NCBI RefSeq assembly: GCF_028864635.1
Contig: NZ_CP104850.1
Span: 1,432,001-1,496,000, forward strand
DNA length: 64,000 nt
From: Cloacibacterium sp. TD35
GTDB taxonomy: Bacteria > Bacteroidota > Bacteroidia > Flavobacteriales > Weeksellaceae
Direction: 5' to 3'
Shown here: positions 33,017 to 41,888 of the stretch, in pieces
Numbering within the stretch: the first letter of the stretch is position 1
Layout of the letters: every line of letters begins with the position of its first letter
Position numbers and translations under genes: made by a program
The notes under the pieces: model-generated
Told to the model about the DNA's origin: nothing
Database searches by the model: none
Seen by the model: only the letters and a program-made list of their open reading frames with translations

Positions 33017-33853
33017 ATGAAAAAGTTGTGGGCATTTTTATTTTTCATCTTTATTTCAATACAATTATTTGCACAAAATAAAGATTATCAAACGATTACG
33101 AATATTAATTATTATAGTGAATCTATTAATAAATCAGATGTTTATATCAATGAACGTTGTGTTTTAGATGTTTATATTCCTAAAAATGTGAAGAATTTTT
33201 CTACGGTTATTTGGTTTCACGGTGGTGGATTAACTGGCGGAAACAAAGAAATTCCTAAATATTTACAGGAGAAAGGAATTGCGATCATTGGTGATAATTA
33301 CAGACTTTCACCTCAGGTAAATGCAGCGAAAGCAATTGAAGATGCAGCTGCGGCAACAGCTTGGGTTTTTAAAAATATTAAAAATTATGGTGGTAATGAA
33401 AATTTAATTTTTATCTCAGGACATTCTGCAGGTGGTTATTTGGCGAGCATGGTTGCGCTAAACAAAGATTACCTTGCAAAATACGATATTGATGCGAATA
33501 GATTGGCGGGAATTATTCCTTTTAGTGGACATACCATTACGCATTTTACTATCAGAAAAGAAAAAGGTTTTCCAGAATATAAACCGCTGATTGATGAATA
33601 TGCACCGCTGTATTTTGTAAGAGCAGATGCGCCCCCTATGTTGTTAATTACAGGCGATAGAGAATTAGAATTATTCGGTAGATACGAAGAAAACGCTTAC
33701 ATGCAAAGAATGATGAAACTAGCTGGTCATCAACAAACTACCTTGTATGAATTGCAAGGTTTCGACCATGGCGGAATGGCAGAACCAGCATTTCCATTGC
33801 TTTTAAAAGAAATAAAAAAAATAGAAAAATTGAAAGAAGTAAAAGTGAAATAA
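33017..33853 (+). CDS. Exported alpha/beta hydrolase (esterase/lipase-like)
   Basis: A 278-residue protein with a signal peptide (MKKLWAFLFFIFISIQLFAQ). The alpha/beta hydrolase fold shows the oxyanion-hole motif WFHGGG (near residue 67), the nucleophile elbow GHSAGG (near residue 138) and a late DHGGM (near residue 250) with the catalytic His. This is the hormone-sensitive lipase/carboxylesterase type. It probably acts in the periplasm on an ester; the substrate is unknown. It ends 4 nt from the convergent DUF3037 gene. Confidence 0.9.
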   Translation: MKKLWAFLFFIFISIQLFAQNKDYQTITNINYYSESINKSDVYINERCVLDVYIPKNVKNFSTVIWFHGGGLTGGNKEIPKYLQEKGIAIIGDNYRLSPQVNAAKAIEDAAAATAWVFKNIKNYGGNENLIFISGHSAGGYLASMVALNKDYLAKYDIDANRLAGIIPFSGHTITHFTIRKEKGFPEYKPLIDEYAPLYFVRADAPPMLLITGDRELELFGRYEENAYMQRMMKLAGHQQTTLYELQGFDHGGMAEPAFPLLLKEIKKIEKLKEVKVK

Positions 33854-33857
33854 TTTT

Positions 33858-34241
33858 TTATTTAACTAATTCTTCAAATAATCGTTCGAAAGTTTTGTCA
33901 AGGTCTTTAGATTTCCCAGGATGAGGTCTGGATGTTTGAATCACAGCACTTCTTACTGCAGTGAGCCAACGAAAACGTTCAGGAATATCTAGCAAAGCAA
34001 TTGGACCACCTTCTTTTTCGCCTTTGGCAACTTTTTGAAAGTTTTCCAGATTTTTAAAAACTTCATCGTAGTCTAATTTGCTGTGCATCAGTTGGAATTT
34101 ATCTTTGCAGAGATAAAATTCTACTCTTATGTATTTCTCTTTCTTAGAAAACATCACCAATCCTATGTTGAAAAATTCTTCTCTTTCAACCTTCGGAACG
34201 AGTCTTATGACTGCGTATTCGTAAATTTTATCCTCTTGCAT
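33858..34241 (-). CDS. DUF3037 domain protein
   Basis: A 127-residue soluble protein that fits DUF3037: YEYAVIRLVPKVEREEFFNIGLVMF at the N-terminus and a terminal Arg-rich segment (RSAVIQTSRPHPGKSKDLDKTFERLFEELV). It overlaps the end of the HipA-like kinase gene by 14 nt, so they are translationally coupled. This pairing is, to my knowledge, conserved in many bacteria, yet neither function is known. The protein may be a partner or substrate of the kinase. Confidence 0.88.
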   Translation of the reverse strand: MQEDKIYEYAVIRLVPKVEREEFFNIGLVMFSKKEKYIRVEFYLCKDKFQLMHSKLDYDEVFKNLENFQKVAKGEKEGGPIALLDIPERFRWLTAVRSAVIQTSRPHPGKSKDLDKTFERLFEELVK

Positions 34242-35007
34242 TTTTGGCTTCGTTTAAAAAGATTTCTGAATGTTCTAATCTGGTTTTCAAGAAATTAAAA
34301 TAAATTTCTCGTATTTCTTCTGGCGATTCATCGGCATCATTCCATTGCAACCAATCTTCAGGAATTAAATTCACAATCGCTTTGAAAACGTCATCATTTA
34401 AAACCGATTTTGCAAATGCATCTGCTTCGTCTAATTTGCTGGCTTGAGGAAGCAAAACGTGGTCTTTTATATATTTGAAAGGCGTTTTTGCTGCTGTATC
34501 AAAATTTTGCCATGAATGATGGAAGTAAAAAGAAGCTCCATTATCAATCACCCATAATTCTTTATGCCACCAAAGAAGATTAGTATTCTTGAAAGTACGG
34601 TCAATATTGGTAATGAACGCATCGAGCCAAACAATTTTGGAAGCTAAAAGTGCATCTATTTTCATGCTTGGATCATACGCAATGGCACCAGAAAGATAAT
34701 GCAAACCTAAGTTTAAACCTTCTGAAAATTTCAGTAAATCCTGAATTTCTTCATCGGCTTCAGTTCTTCCGAAATCTACATCCAGATTTGCAAAAACCAA
34801 TTCTGGAATTTTCAAGCCTAAAATTTCAGCGATTTTACCGCCCAAAAGTTCAGAAATCAGCATTTTTACACCGTGACCAGCACCTCGAAATTTCAAAACG
34901 TATTTAAAATCATCATCCGCTTCTGCTAATGCAGGCAAACTTCCACCTTCACGAAGCGGAAGAATATAACGCATTACCGTAACGTTCCTTAAATTCAAAT
35001 CTTTCAT
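34228..35007 (-). CDS. HipA-like (PI3/4-kinase-fold) protein kinase
   Basis: A 259-residue protein like the short HipA-family kinases. Visible elements are a Gly-rich loop REGGSLP (19-25), a candidate ATP lysine Lys39 in VLKF, a catalytic loop DAFITNIDRTFKNTN (129-143) with N-x-D-R, and a metal-binding DNG (155-157). It lacks the larger N-terminal lobe of E. coli HipA, and there is no HipB-like DNA-binding antitoxin nearby. It overlaps the downstream DUF3037 gene by 14 nt. All catalytic residues appear intact; substrate unknown. Confidence 0.87.
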   Translation of the reverse strand: MKDLNLRNVTVMRYILPLREGGSLPALAEADDDFKYVLKFRGAGHGVKMLISELLGGKIAEILGLKIPELVFANLDVDFGRTEADEEIQDLLKFSEGLNLGLHYLSGAIAYDPSMKIDALLASKIVWLDAFITNIDRTFKNTNLLWWHKELWVIDNGASFYFHHSWQNFDTAAKTPFKYIKDHVLLPQASKLDEADAFAKSVLNDDVFKAIVNLIPEDWLQWNDADESPEEIREIYFNFLKTRLEHSEIFLNEAKNARG

Positions 35008-35012
35008 TGAGC

Positions 35013-35020
35013 CAAAAATA
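35013..35020 (-). promoter_or_regulatory. -7 element (TATTTTTG) almost touching the HipA-like start
   Basis: Exact TAnnTTTG on the minus strand with 5 nt before the ATG at 35007, predicting a leaderless transcript for the two-gene operon. Confidence 0.5.
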
Positions 35021-35109
35021 CGATTTATTTATAAAATTTGGATGAAAATACATCCAACTTTCAGTCCAAAAAACTTTTTACTAGGTTATTTTTACTTGGC
35101 TCTTTTTAT

Positions 35110-35117
35110 TACCTTTG
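35110..35117 (+). promoter_or_regulatory. -7 element (TACCTTTG) of polA
   Basis: Exact TAnnTTTG, 4 nt before ATG 35122. It excludes the longer in-frame start at 35038. Confidence 0.55.
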
Positions 35118-35121
35118 TTTT

Positions 35122-37962
35122 ATGACAAATTCTGACAAAAGACTTTTTCTCATCGATGCTTATGCGATGATTTTCCGCGGTTATTACGCTCTGATTAGAA
35201 ACCCTAGATTAACTTCTAAAGGTTTTGATACGTCTGCTATTTTTGGATTTACCAATTCATTAATTGAGTTGATTAGAAGAGAAAAACCAACGCATTTGGC
35301 TGTGGTTTTTGATGTGGGAAAAGAAAATGTGAGAACCGCTGATTTTACAGAATACAAAGCCAATAGAAGTGACACTCCAGAAGCGATAAAAAATGCAGTT
35401 CCCTATATTCACAGAATTTTAGAAGCCATGCATATTCCGATTTTGGGAGTTGAAGGTTATGAAGCAGATGACGTGATAGGAACCATTGCCAATAAAGCCG
35501 AAAAAGAAGGTTACAGCACCTTTATGGTAACGCCAGATAAGGATTTTGCGCAGTTGGTCACCGACAGAATTAAAATCTATAAACCAGGTTTAAAAGGAGG
35601 TGATGTAGAAATTTTAGGAGTGGAAGAGGTTAAAGCCAAATACGAAATTGAAGATCCGAAACAGGTCATCGATTTCCTTGCAATGATGGGAGATGCTGTG
35701 GATAATATTCCAGGATTAGAAGGAGTGGGCGAAAAAACAGCTATGAAATTTTTGAAAGAATTTGGCAGCATCGAAAATCTTTTGGCAAACACAGACCAGC
35801 TAAAAGGTAAACTTAAAGAAAAAGTTGAAAACTCTGCAGAAAGAGGGATTTTGTCAAAAAAATTGGCTACGATTATTTGTGACGTTCCCGTTGAATTTCA
35901 CCAGGAGCAATACGATTTAGATATTCCAGATTTTGAAAAAGTTCGTGAGATTTTTGACGAAATAGAATTCAGAAGATTGTATGAAAATCTGTACAGAGCA
36001 TTTCATCAGAATCAGGAACCGAAAAGCGAGAATCAAGACAATTCAATTGAAAAAACAGTTGAAACTTCCCAACCTTCAGCTTCCAGCAATAAACCACAAC
36101 AGCTCGATTTATTTGCAGATTTCGAAGCGTTAGAACAATCTACTTCTACTACACTCAACATAGAAACTACGGATAAAATTTATCAATATATCGATACCGA
36201 AAAAGCACAGAAAATTTTAGTCAAAAATCTTTTGGCTCAAAAAGTAGTTTGTTTTGATACAGAAACCACTTCTCTTAATGAAATGGACGCAGAACTCATC
36301 GGGATGAGCTTCTGTTACAGAAAAGGATTGGCTTATTACATCCCGATTTCTGAAAATCAGGAAGAAGCAAAGAAAACTTTAGAAATTTTCCGTCCGTTTT
36401 TTGAGAAAAAAGAAATTTTAAAAATCGCTCACAATCTTAAGTTCGATTATAAAGTTCTGAAACATTATGGTGTAGAAGTAGAAGGAGCGATTTTTGACAC
36501 CATGATTGCCCATTATCTTCTGAATCCAGACGGAAGACACGGAATGGATTATCTTTCAGAGATTTATCTGAATTATAAACCTGTTTCTATTGAAAGTTTG
36601 ATTGGCAAAAAAGGTAAAAATCAAGGAACATTGCGTGATGTTTCACTGGAAGACCAAACCAATTACGCTGCGGAAGATGCAGATGTAACGTTTCAATTGT
36701 ACGAAATTTTTGCGCCTCAACTGAAAAAAGAAGGGGTAGAAGATTTGTTTTATCATATAGAAATGCCATTAATGCGCGTTTTAGCCAAAATGGAATTTGC
36801 AGGAATTTCTTTAGACGAAAATTGGTTGATTCAAGAAAGCAAGGATTTAGAAAACGATTTGAAAAACCTTGAAACCAAAATTTTTGAACTCTGTGGCGAA
36901 GAATTTAACATGAATTCTCCGAAACAACTCGGCGAAATTTTATTCGAAAAGTTGAAATTAGATCCGAAAGCGAAAAAAACCAAAACCGGTCAATACGCTA
37001 CTTCGGAAGATATTTTGCAGAAATTGGCTTCTAAACATGAGATTATCCAATATATTTTAGAATACAGAACCTACCAAAAACTGAAATCTACCTATGTAGA
37101 TGCATTGCCGAATCAGATTGATAAAGACACGAAAAGAGTACATACCAATTTTTCGCAAACCACTGCTGCTACTGGAAGATTGGCTTCTCTGAACCCGAAT
37201 TTACAGAACATTCCGATTAGAACTTTGCGTGGTCAACAAATTCGTGGAGCTTTCGTAGCAGATGAAGGAAACAAACTTATTTCTGCCGATTATTCTCAGA
37301 TAGAATTGAGGTTGATTGCAGAAATTTCTGGCGAAGAAAACATGATAAAAGCCTTCCAAAATGGCGAAGATATTCACGCTTCTACTGCGGCAAAATTATT
37401 TAAAATCCCAATCGAAGAAGTTACAAAAACGCAGCGTTCACAAGCCAAAACCGTTAATTTTGGAATTATTTATGGTCAAGGTGCTTTTGCTTTGGCAGAG
37501 CAAACTGGACTTTCACGAACGGAAGCAAAACAACTCATCGATTCTTATTACGAAACTTATCCTAAATTGAAAGAATTTATGGCAGAACAAGTTGCCAAAG
37601 CCAGAAAATTAGGGTATGTAGAAACGATTTTGGGCAGAAAACGCCATTTGCAAGACATCAATTCTAATAATTTTGTGGTAAAAGGTCACGCCGAAAGAAA
37701 TGCCGTAAACGCACCGATTCAAGGTTCTGCTGCAGATATTATCAAATTGGCGATGATTAAAATTCAGGAAGTTCTGGAACAGGAACATCTGAAAACCAAA
37801 ATGCTCTTACAAGTGCATGACGAATTGGTTTTTGAAGCGCCAGAAAACGAAGTAGAAACCGCCAAAAAACTCATTAAAGAAAATATGGAAAACGCCTACA
37901 AAACTGAAGTTCCTTTATTGGTGGAAGTTGGCGTTGGTGAAAATTGGCTTGAAGCACATTAG
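35122..37962 (+). CDS. polA: DNA polymerase I
   Basis: A 946-residue repair and Okazaki-fragment polymerase with all three domains. The 5'-nuclease (residues 1-290) has FLIDAYAMIFRGYYA and EGYEADDVIGT. The 3'-5' exonuclease keeps its acidic residues (CFDTETTSL, HNLKFDYK, YAAEDADVT), so proofreading is likely active. The polymerase domain shows ADYSQIELR (motif A), the O-helix region QAKTVNFGIIYG and QVHDELVFE (motif C). The start at 35122 (MTNSDKRLFLID) follows from the promoter position. A YciI-like gene follows 34 nt later. Confidence 0.97.
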   Translation: MTNSDKRLFLIDAYAMIFRGYYALIRNPRLTSKGFDTSAIFGFTNSLIELIRREKPTHLAVVFDVGKENVRTADFTEYKANRSDTPEAIKNAVPYIHRILEAMHIPILGVEGYEADDVIGTIANKAEKEGYSTFMVTPDKDFAQLVTDRIKIYKPGLKGGDVEILGVEEVKAKYEIEDPKQVIDFLAMMGDAVDNIPGLEGVGEKTAMKFLKEFGSIENLLANTDQLKGKLKEKVENSAERGILSKKLATIICDVPVEFHQEQYDLDIPDFEKVREIFDEIEFRRLYENLYRAFHQNQEPKSENQDNSIEKTVETSQPSASSNKPQQLDLFADFEALEQSTSTTLNIETTDKIYQYIDTEKAQKILVKNLLAQKVVCFDTETTSLNEMDAELIGMSFCYRKGLAYYIPISENQEEAKKTLEIFRPFFEKKEILKIAHNLKFDYKVLKHYGVEVEGAIFDTMIAHYLLNPDGRHGMDYLSEIYLNYKPVSIESLIGKKGKNQGTLRDVSLEDQTNYAAEDADVTFQLYEIFAPQLKKEGVEDLFYHIEMPLMRVLAKMEFAGISLDENWLIQESKDLENDLKNLETKIFELCGEEFNMNSPKQLGEILFEKLKLDPKAKKTKTGQYATSEDILQKLASKHEIIQYILEYRTYQKLKSTYVDALPNQIDKDTKRVHTNFSQTTAATGRLASLNPNLQNIPIRTLRGQQIRGAFVADEGNKLISADYSQIELRLIAEISGEENMIKAFQNGEDIHASTAAKLFKIPIEEVTKTQRSQAKTVNFGIIYGQGAFALAEQTGLSRTEAKQLIDSYYETYPKLKEFMAEQVAKARKLGYVETILGRKRHLQDINSNNFVVKGHAERNAVNAPIQGSAADIIKLAMIKIQEVLEQEHLKTKMLLQVHDELVFEAPENEVETAKKLIKENMENAYKTEVPLLVEVGVGENWLEAH

Positions 37963-37996
37963 AATTTGAAAATTAAATGTACCAAAACATAAAAAT

Positions 37997-38266
37997 ATGA
38001 AAACAGTAGTTCTTTACGAAACCGCACCAGATACGACTATGGAAAAAATGATGGAAGTTTTTCCTGCGCATCAGGCCAATGAAGAAATCTTTGTAAAAGC
38101 TGGAAAAATATTGGGAATTGGTCCGTTTGCAATTCCGGGAGAAGGAGCGATGGCGATTTTTACTGATAGAGAATCTGCCGAAGAATTTGTAAAAGGTGAT
38201 CCATTTGTAACCACAGGTTTGGTTTCGAAAGTAATCATTAAAGAATGGCATGACGAATTAATGTAA
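37997..38266 (+). CDS. YciI-like protein
   Basis: An 89-residue protein of the YciI/ferredoxin-like fold: VVLYETAPDTTMEKMMEVFPAHQANEEIF with a conserved His, then GPFAIPGEGAMAIFTDRESAEEFVKGDPFV, where the GDPF motif and acidic residues are typical (both are described here in pieces, residues 5-33 and 42-70). The biochemical role of the family is not settled. It lies 34 nt after polA and 3 nt before a glycosyltransferase, so it may be co-transcribed with the glycan genes. Confidence 0.88.
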   Translation: MKTVVLYETAPDTTMEKMMEVFPAHQANEEIFVKAGKILGIGPFAIPGEGAMAIFTDRESAEEFVKGDPFVTTGLVSKVIIKEWHDELM

Positions 38267-38269
38267 TCC

Positions 38270-39136
38270 ATGAAGTTTTTCATTATAATTCCCGCTCACA
38301 ACGAAGAAAAAAACATGCTTCCATGTTTAGAATCGCTGAAAAATCAGACGTTTCAGGATTTTAAATGCGTAATTGTGAACGATGGCTCTACGGATAAAAC
38401 CCAAGAAATTGCAGAAAAATTTATTAATAATGTCACATTGAGCGGAGTCGAAGCATCAAGTTTCAAAGTTTTAAATTTAGAAAAATCCGAACATCAACCC
38501 GGTGCAAAAGTCGTGAGAACTTTTAATAAAGGTTTAGAAACTGAGAATTTAGAAGAATACGATGTGGTTTGTAAATTCGATGCAGACATTATTTTCTCTG
38601 CTGATTATTTAGAAAAAGTAAATGAAGTGTACGAGAAAAATCCAAAAGCAGGAATGGTTTCTGGTTTGGTTTACATTGAAAAAAATGGAGAATGGGTTTT
38701 CGAAAATCTGTCTTCCAAAAATCACGTTCGAGGTCCTATAAAGTCTTATCGAAAAGAATTATTTCTTAAAATGAAAGGTTTGAGAGCGGTTCTCGGTTGG
38801 GATAATATAGATGTGATGCTGTGTAAAATGCACGGATTTGAAACGGTAACAATTCAAGAGCTTTGTGTGAAACATCTTCGCCCAACAGCCTATAAATATA
38901 AATCTCAAAAAGCCCAGAAATTGGGAGAATATTTTTACAATATTGGTCTTAATTTTCCTTTAGCTGTGATTTCTTCAGCGAAATCTTCTTGGAAAAATAA
39001 ATCGGTTTCAGAGTTTTTTATCACCATGAAATCATTTTTGAATCAGAAAAATCCTAGAGTTTTAAGCCAAGAAGAAATTGCATTTATCAGAAATTTGAGA
39101 TGGAATGAAATGTTTAAAAAAATTATGAAATCATAA
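38270..39136 (+). CDS. Glycosyltransferase family 2 with an in-frame repeat insertion
   Basis: A 288-residue GT-A enzyme: FIIIPAHNEEKNM, VNDGSTDKT, FDADIIF (DxD) and GWDNIDVMLCKMHG near residue 180. Residues about 54-64 (NVTLSGVEASS) do not look like family sequence and are encoded by a short palindromic repeat (38432-38454), so the gene seems to have taken up a repeat without loss of frame. The insertion lies in a loop between the nucleotide-binding strands, a tolerant place. It sits in the second glycan locus with 3-nt gaps on both sides. Sugar unknown. Confidence 0.9.
   Translation: MKFFIIIPAHNEEKNMLPCLESLKNQTFQDFKCVIVNDGSTDKTQEIAEKFINNVTLSGVEASSFKVLNLEKSEHQPGAKVVRTFNKGLETENLEEYDVVCKFDADIIFSADYLEKVNEVYEKNPKAGMVSGLVYIEKNGEWVFENLSSKNHVRGPIKSYRKELFLKMKGLRAVLGWDNIDVMLCKMHGFETVTIQELCVKHLRPTAYKYKSQKAQKLGEYFYNIGLNFPLAVISSAKSSWKNKSVSEFFITMKSFLNQKNPRVLSQEEIAFIRNLRWNEMFKKIMKS
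38432..38454 (-). repeat. Short palindromic repeat copy inside the GT2 gene
   Basis: On the minus strand it contains TTCGACTCCGCTCA (38452-38439), two mismatches from TTCGGCTTCGCTCA at 40967-40980. Both sit in coding regions. Such TTCGnCTnCGCTCAnnATGACA units are, from memory, widespread in Bacteroidota genomes. Confidence 0.75.
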
Positions 39137-39139
39137 AAT

Positions 39140-40804
39140 ATGAAAAACCTACAAATATTCTTTTTACTATTCTTCGGATTGTTTTCCGCACAGAAAAAAG
39201 CAGATTTAATTGTTTACAATGCTAAAATTTATACGGTAAATCAAAACTTTGATGTTGCTGAAGTCATGGCGATTTCCAAGGGGAAAATTGTAGCCATTGG
39301 AGGAAAAGAAATACTGAAAAAATACACCGCTACTCAAAAAATTGATGCTCAAGGAAAGCCCGTTTATCCAGGTTTTATAGATGCTCATTGCCATTTTACA
39401 GGCTATGCAACAGACCGTTGGAAAAGTGATTTGGTAGGAACTCAATCTTGGGAAGAAATTGTAGAAAAAATCAAAAAATACAGTGAAACGGCTCCTAAAT
39501 TTTGGTTATATGGAAGAGGCTGGGATCAGAATGATTGGGCGGTAAAAGAATATCCAACCAAAGAAAAACTAGATGAATTGTTTCCTAATCGTCCGGTTTA
39601 TTTAAAAAGAGTGGATGGTCACGCTGCCATAGCCAATCAAAAAGCCTTGGATTTGGCTAAAATTTCAACCGAAACTAAAGTTTTGGGAGGAGATATTGAA
39701 CAGAAAAACGGAAAATTAACCGGAATTTTAGTTGATAATGCCATGGATTTGGTAGAAAAAGTGATTCCAGAGATTGAAGATGATTTGGCAATCAAATATT
39801 TCGGGGAGTTGCAAAAAGAATGCTTTGCTTTTGGTTTAACTTCTCTTCACGATTGTGGTATTTCTGAACATACTTTGTCACTTTTAGAAAAATCCCAACA
39901 GCAGAAAGTTTTAAAAATGAATGTTTTTGCGCTTTTAAGTGACAATCCTGATTATTATGAAAAATGGACTAAAAAAGGTCGATACACAAACGGAAAAATC
40001 ACTGTTGGTGGTTTTAAAGTTTATGCAGACGGCGCTTTGGGAAGTAGAGGTGCGTGTTTGTTAAGTGATTATCATGATAAACCAAAATGGAGAGGTTTTC
40101 TATTAAGCGAAAAATCTCATTTTGAAAATTTAGCTAAAAAATTGGTTAATAGCAATTTACAGATGTGTACTCATGCCATTGGTGATTCTGCGAATAGAGA
40201 AATTCTGAAAATTTATGGTGATGTTTTAAAAGGCAAAAACGATAAAAGATGGAGAATAGAACACGCACAAATTGTAAATCCTGCTGATTTTCAGTATTTT
40301 GGAGAGTATAATATCGTTCCGTCTGTTCAGCCAACTCACGCCACTTCTGACATGTATTGGGCGGAAGAAAGATTGGGAAGTGAACGCATTAAAACGGCGT
40401 ATGCTTATCAAGATTTGTTGAAGCAGAACGGTTGGGTTGCATTGGGAACTGATTTTCCTGTGGAAGATATCAATCCGTTTAAAACGTTTTTGGCTGCAGT
40501 AGCAAGAAAAGATGCGCAAAATTATCCTGAAAATGGTTTCCAGAAAGAAAATGCCTTAAGCAGAGAACAAACCTTAAGAGGAATGACAATTTGGGCTGCA
40601 AAATCGGTATTTCAGGAAAAAGAAAGAGGAAGTTTAGAAGTGGGAAAAAATGCAGATTTTATAGTTTTAGATAGAGATTTAATGAGTATTGATGAAAAGT
40701 TTATACTTAATGTAAATGTTGTATCCACTTTTATTGATGGGAAGAAAGTTTTTGATAATGGTTTATTAGAAGTGCCAGAACCAATTAGAAATCCTAATAA
40801 TTAG
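39140..40804 (+). CDS. Exported metal-dependent amidohydrolase (YtcJ/NfdA type)
   Basis: A 554-residue amidohydrolase-superfamily enzyme with a signal peptide (residues 1-18, FGLFSAQ). Metal motifs include PGFIDAHCHFTGY near residue 80, GRGWDQNDW, CTHAIGDSANREILKIY (His), WRIEHAQIV (His) and LGTDFPVED (Asp). This subgroup includes NfdA and YtcJ, of broad or unclear substrates. Its place among glycan genes with a 3-nt gap upstream and a 6-nt gap downstream may be accidental. The export signal suggests a periplasmic substrate. Confidence 0.92.
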   Translation: MKNLQIFFLLFFGLFSAQKKADLIVYNAKIYTVNQNFDVAEVMAISKGKIVAIGGKEILKKYTATQKIDAQGKPVYPGFIDAHCHFTGYATDRWKSDLVGTQSWEEIVEKIKKYSETAPKFWLYGRGWDQNDWAVKEYPTKEKLDELFPNRPVYLKRVDGHAAIANQKALDLAKISTETKVLGGDIEQKNGKLTGILVDNAMDLVEKVIPEIEDDLAIKYFGELQKECFAFGLTSLHDCGISEHTLSLLEKSQQQKVLKMNVFALLSDNPDYYEKWTKKGRYTNGKITVGGFKVYADGALGSRGACLLSDYHDKPKWRGFLLSEKSHFENLAKKLVNSNLQMCTHAIGDSANREILKIYGDVLKGKNDKRWRIEHAQIVNPADFQYFGEYNIVPSVQPTHATSDMYWAEERLGSERIKTAYAYQDLLKQNGWVALGTDFPVEDINPFKTFLAAVARKDAQNYPENGFQKENALSREQTLRGMTIWAAKSVFQEKERGSLEVGKNADFIVLDRDLMSIDEKFILNVNVVSTFIDGKKVFDNGLLEVPEPIRNPNN

Positions 40805-40840
40805 ATTCATTTGAAACATTTAAATAATGAATTCAGAAAG

Positions 40841-41881
40841 TTGAAAAAAATCGCTTACATAGAACTCGATACTCACGCAGAAATTGCGCTGAATTTTATG
40901 GAATTAATGAATGATTCCGTTGCATTTTCTGTGGATTATTATTTCAGCGAAAAGATTCTGAGATTCTTCGGCTTCGCTCAGAATGACAAATTGCCTGAAA
41001 ATATCTTTAAAGCGACACCAGAAAAACTTTTACAACAACTATCAACCAACAACTATCAATTAATTATCATCGGAACGGTTCATCGTTATTTTAATGTTTT
41101 TGAGAAAGTTGTGGAACAATTCAATACTTCGATTATTTGTCATAATTTGAATTTTTTGAAGGCTTCAAACTTTGATTTGTTGAGTTCTATTTTCAAGGAA
41201 GATTTTCAATATCGATTAAAATTATTGTTGAAAGATGGTTTGTTGAGTAAGTCAAAAGTTTACAAAAAAGCAAAAAATCTTTTGGTTTTAGACCAGACTT
41301 TGGCAAAAGGAACTTATAAAAATCTTCCCATTTTTTATACCAAATTTTCTGAAAAATCAGATAACCCAATATTTACAATAGTCATTCCGGGAGCGGTTTC
41401 CCAGAAAAGAAGAGATTATGAAAGGGTTTTGAAATCAATTATAAAATTTCATTTTCCTTTCGAAATTATATTTCTAGGAAAAGCACAAGGAAAAGAATTA
41501 GAAATACTTCAAGATTTTGAACAATCAAAACCAGAAAATATTTCCATAAAATATTTCACAGAAAAAGTTCCACAAGATGTTTTTGATGATTATATGCAAA
41601 AAGCAGATATTTTGTGGTGCCCTATCCAACAAGAAACGGAGTTTCTTAGCCAAAAAGAACTCTATGGAATAACCAAAATGAGCGGAAACATTGGCGATGC
41701 AATTAAATTCGGCAAGTTGGCGATTTTTCCAGAAAATTATCCTTCAAAATATTCCTTTATTGTTCCTGAAAAAGGAGGTTTGGAAGACTTTCTATTTACA
41801 AAAAAAGATGTGGATTTTTCAGATTTCAGCAAAGAAAAAGTCTTACAAGAGCTAGAAAAAACTATTTTTGCACTCTTATAA
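40841..41881 (+). CDS. Glycosyltransferase-like protein with an in-frame repeat insertion
   Basis: About 346 residues from TTG 40841 (MKKIAYIELDTH); an upstream TTG at 40811 would add ten residues. No ATG fits. The C-terminal half looks like GT-B (FTIVIPGAVSQKRRDYERVLKSI, IIFLGKAQGKELE, ADILWCPIQQETEF, KMSGNIGDAIKFGKLAIFP), as in some LPS glycosyltransferases. Near the N-terminus, KILRFFGFAQNDK is encoded by a palindromic repeat (40955-40988). Peptides like RFFGFAQND are the typical translation of this repeat and are not part of the enzyme family. It lies between an amidohydrolase and an FkbM methyltransferase gene. Confidence 0.75.
   Translation: MKKIAYIELDTHAEIALNFMELMNDSVAFSVDYYFSEKILRFFGFAQNDKLPENIFKATPEKLLQQLSTNNYQLIIIGTVHRYFNVFEKVVEQFNTSIICHNLNFLKASNFDLLSSIFKEDFQYRLKLLLKDGLLSKSKVYKKAKNLLVLDQTLAKGTYKNLPIFYTKFSEKSDNPIFTIVIPGAVSQKRRDYERVLKSIIKFHFPFEIIFLGKAQGKELEILQDFEQSKPENISIKYFTEKVPQDVFDDYMQKADILWCPIQQETEFLSQKELYGITKMSGNIGDAIKFGKLAIFPENYPSKYSFIVPEKGGLEDFLFTKKDVDFSDFSKEKVLQELEKTIFALL
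40955..40988 (+). repeat. Palindromic repeat copy inside the glycosyltransferase-like gene
   Basis: Perfect arms ATTCTGAG (40955-40962) and CTCAGAAT (40977-40984) surround TTCGGCTTCG, and ATGACAAA follows. The core matches the reverse complement of the copy at 38439-38452 at 12 of 14 bases. Confidence 0.82.
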
Positions 41882-41888
41882 CTAATCC

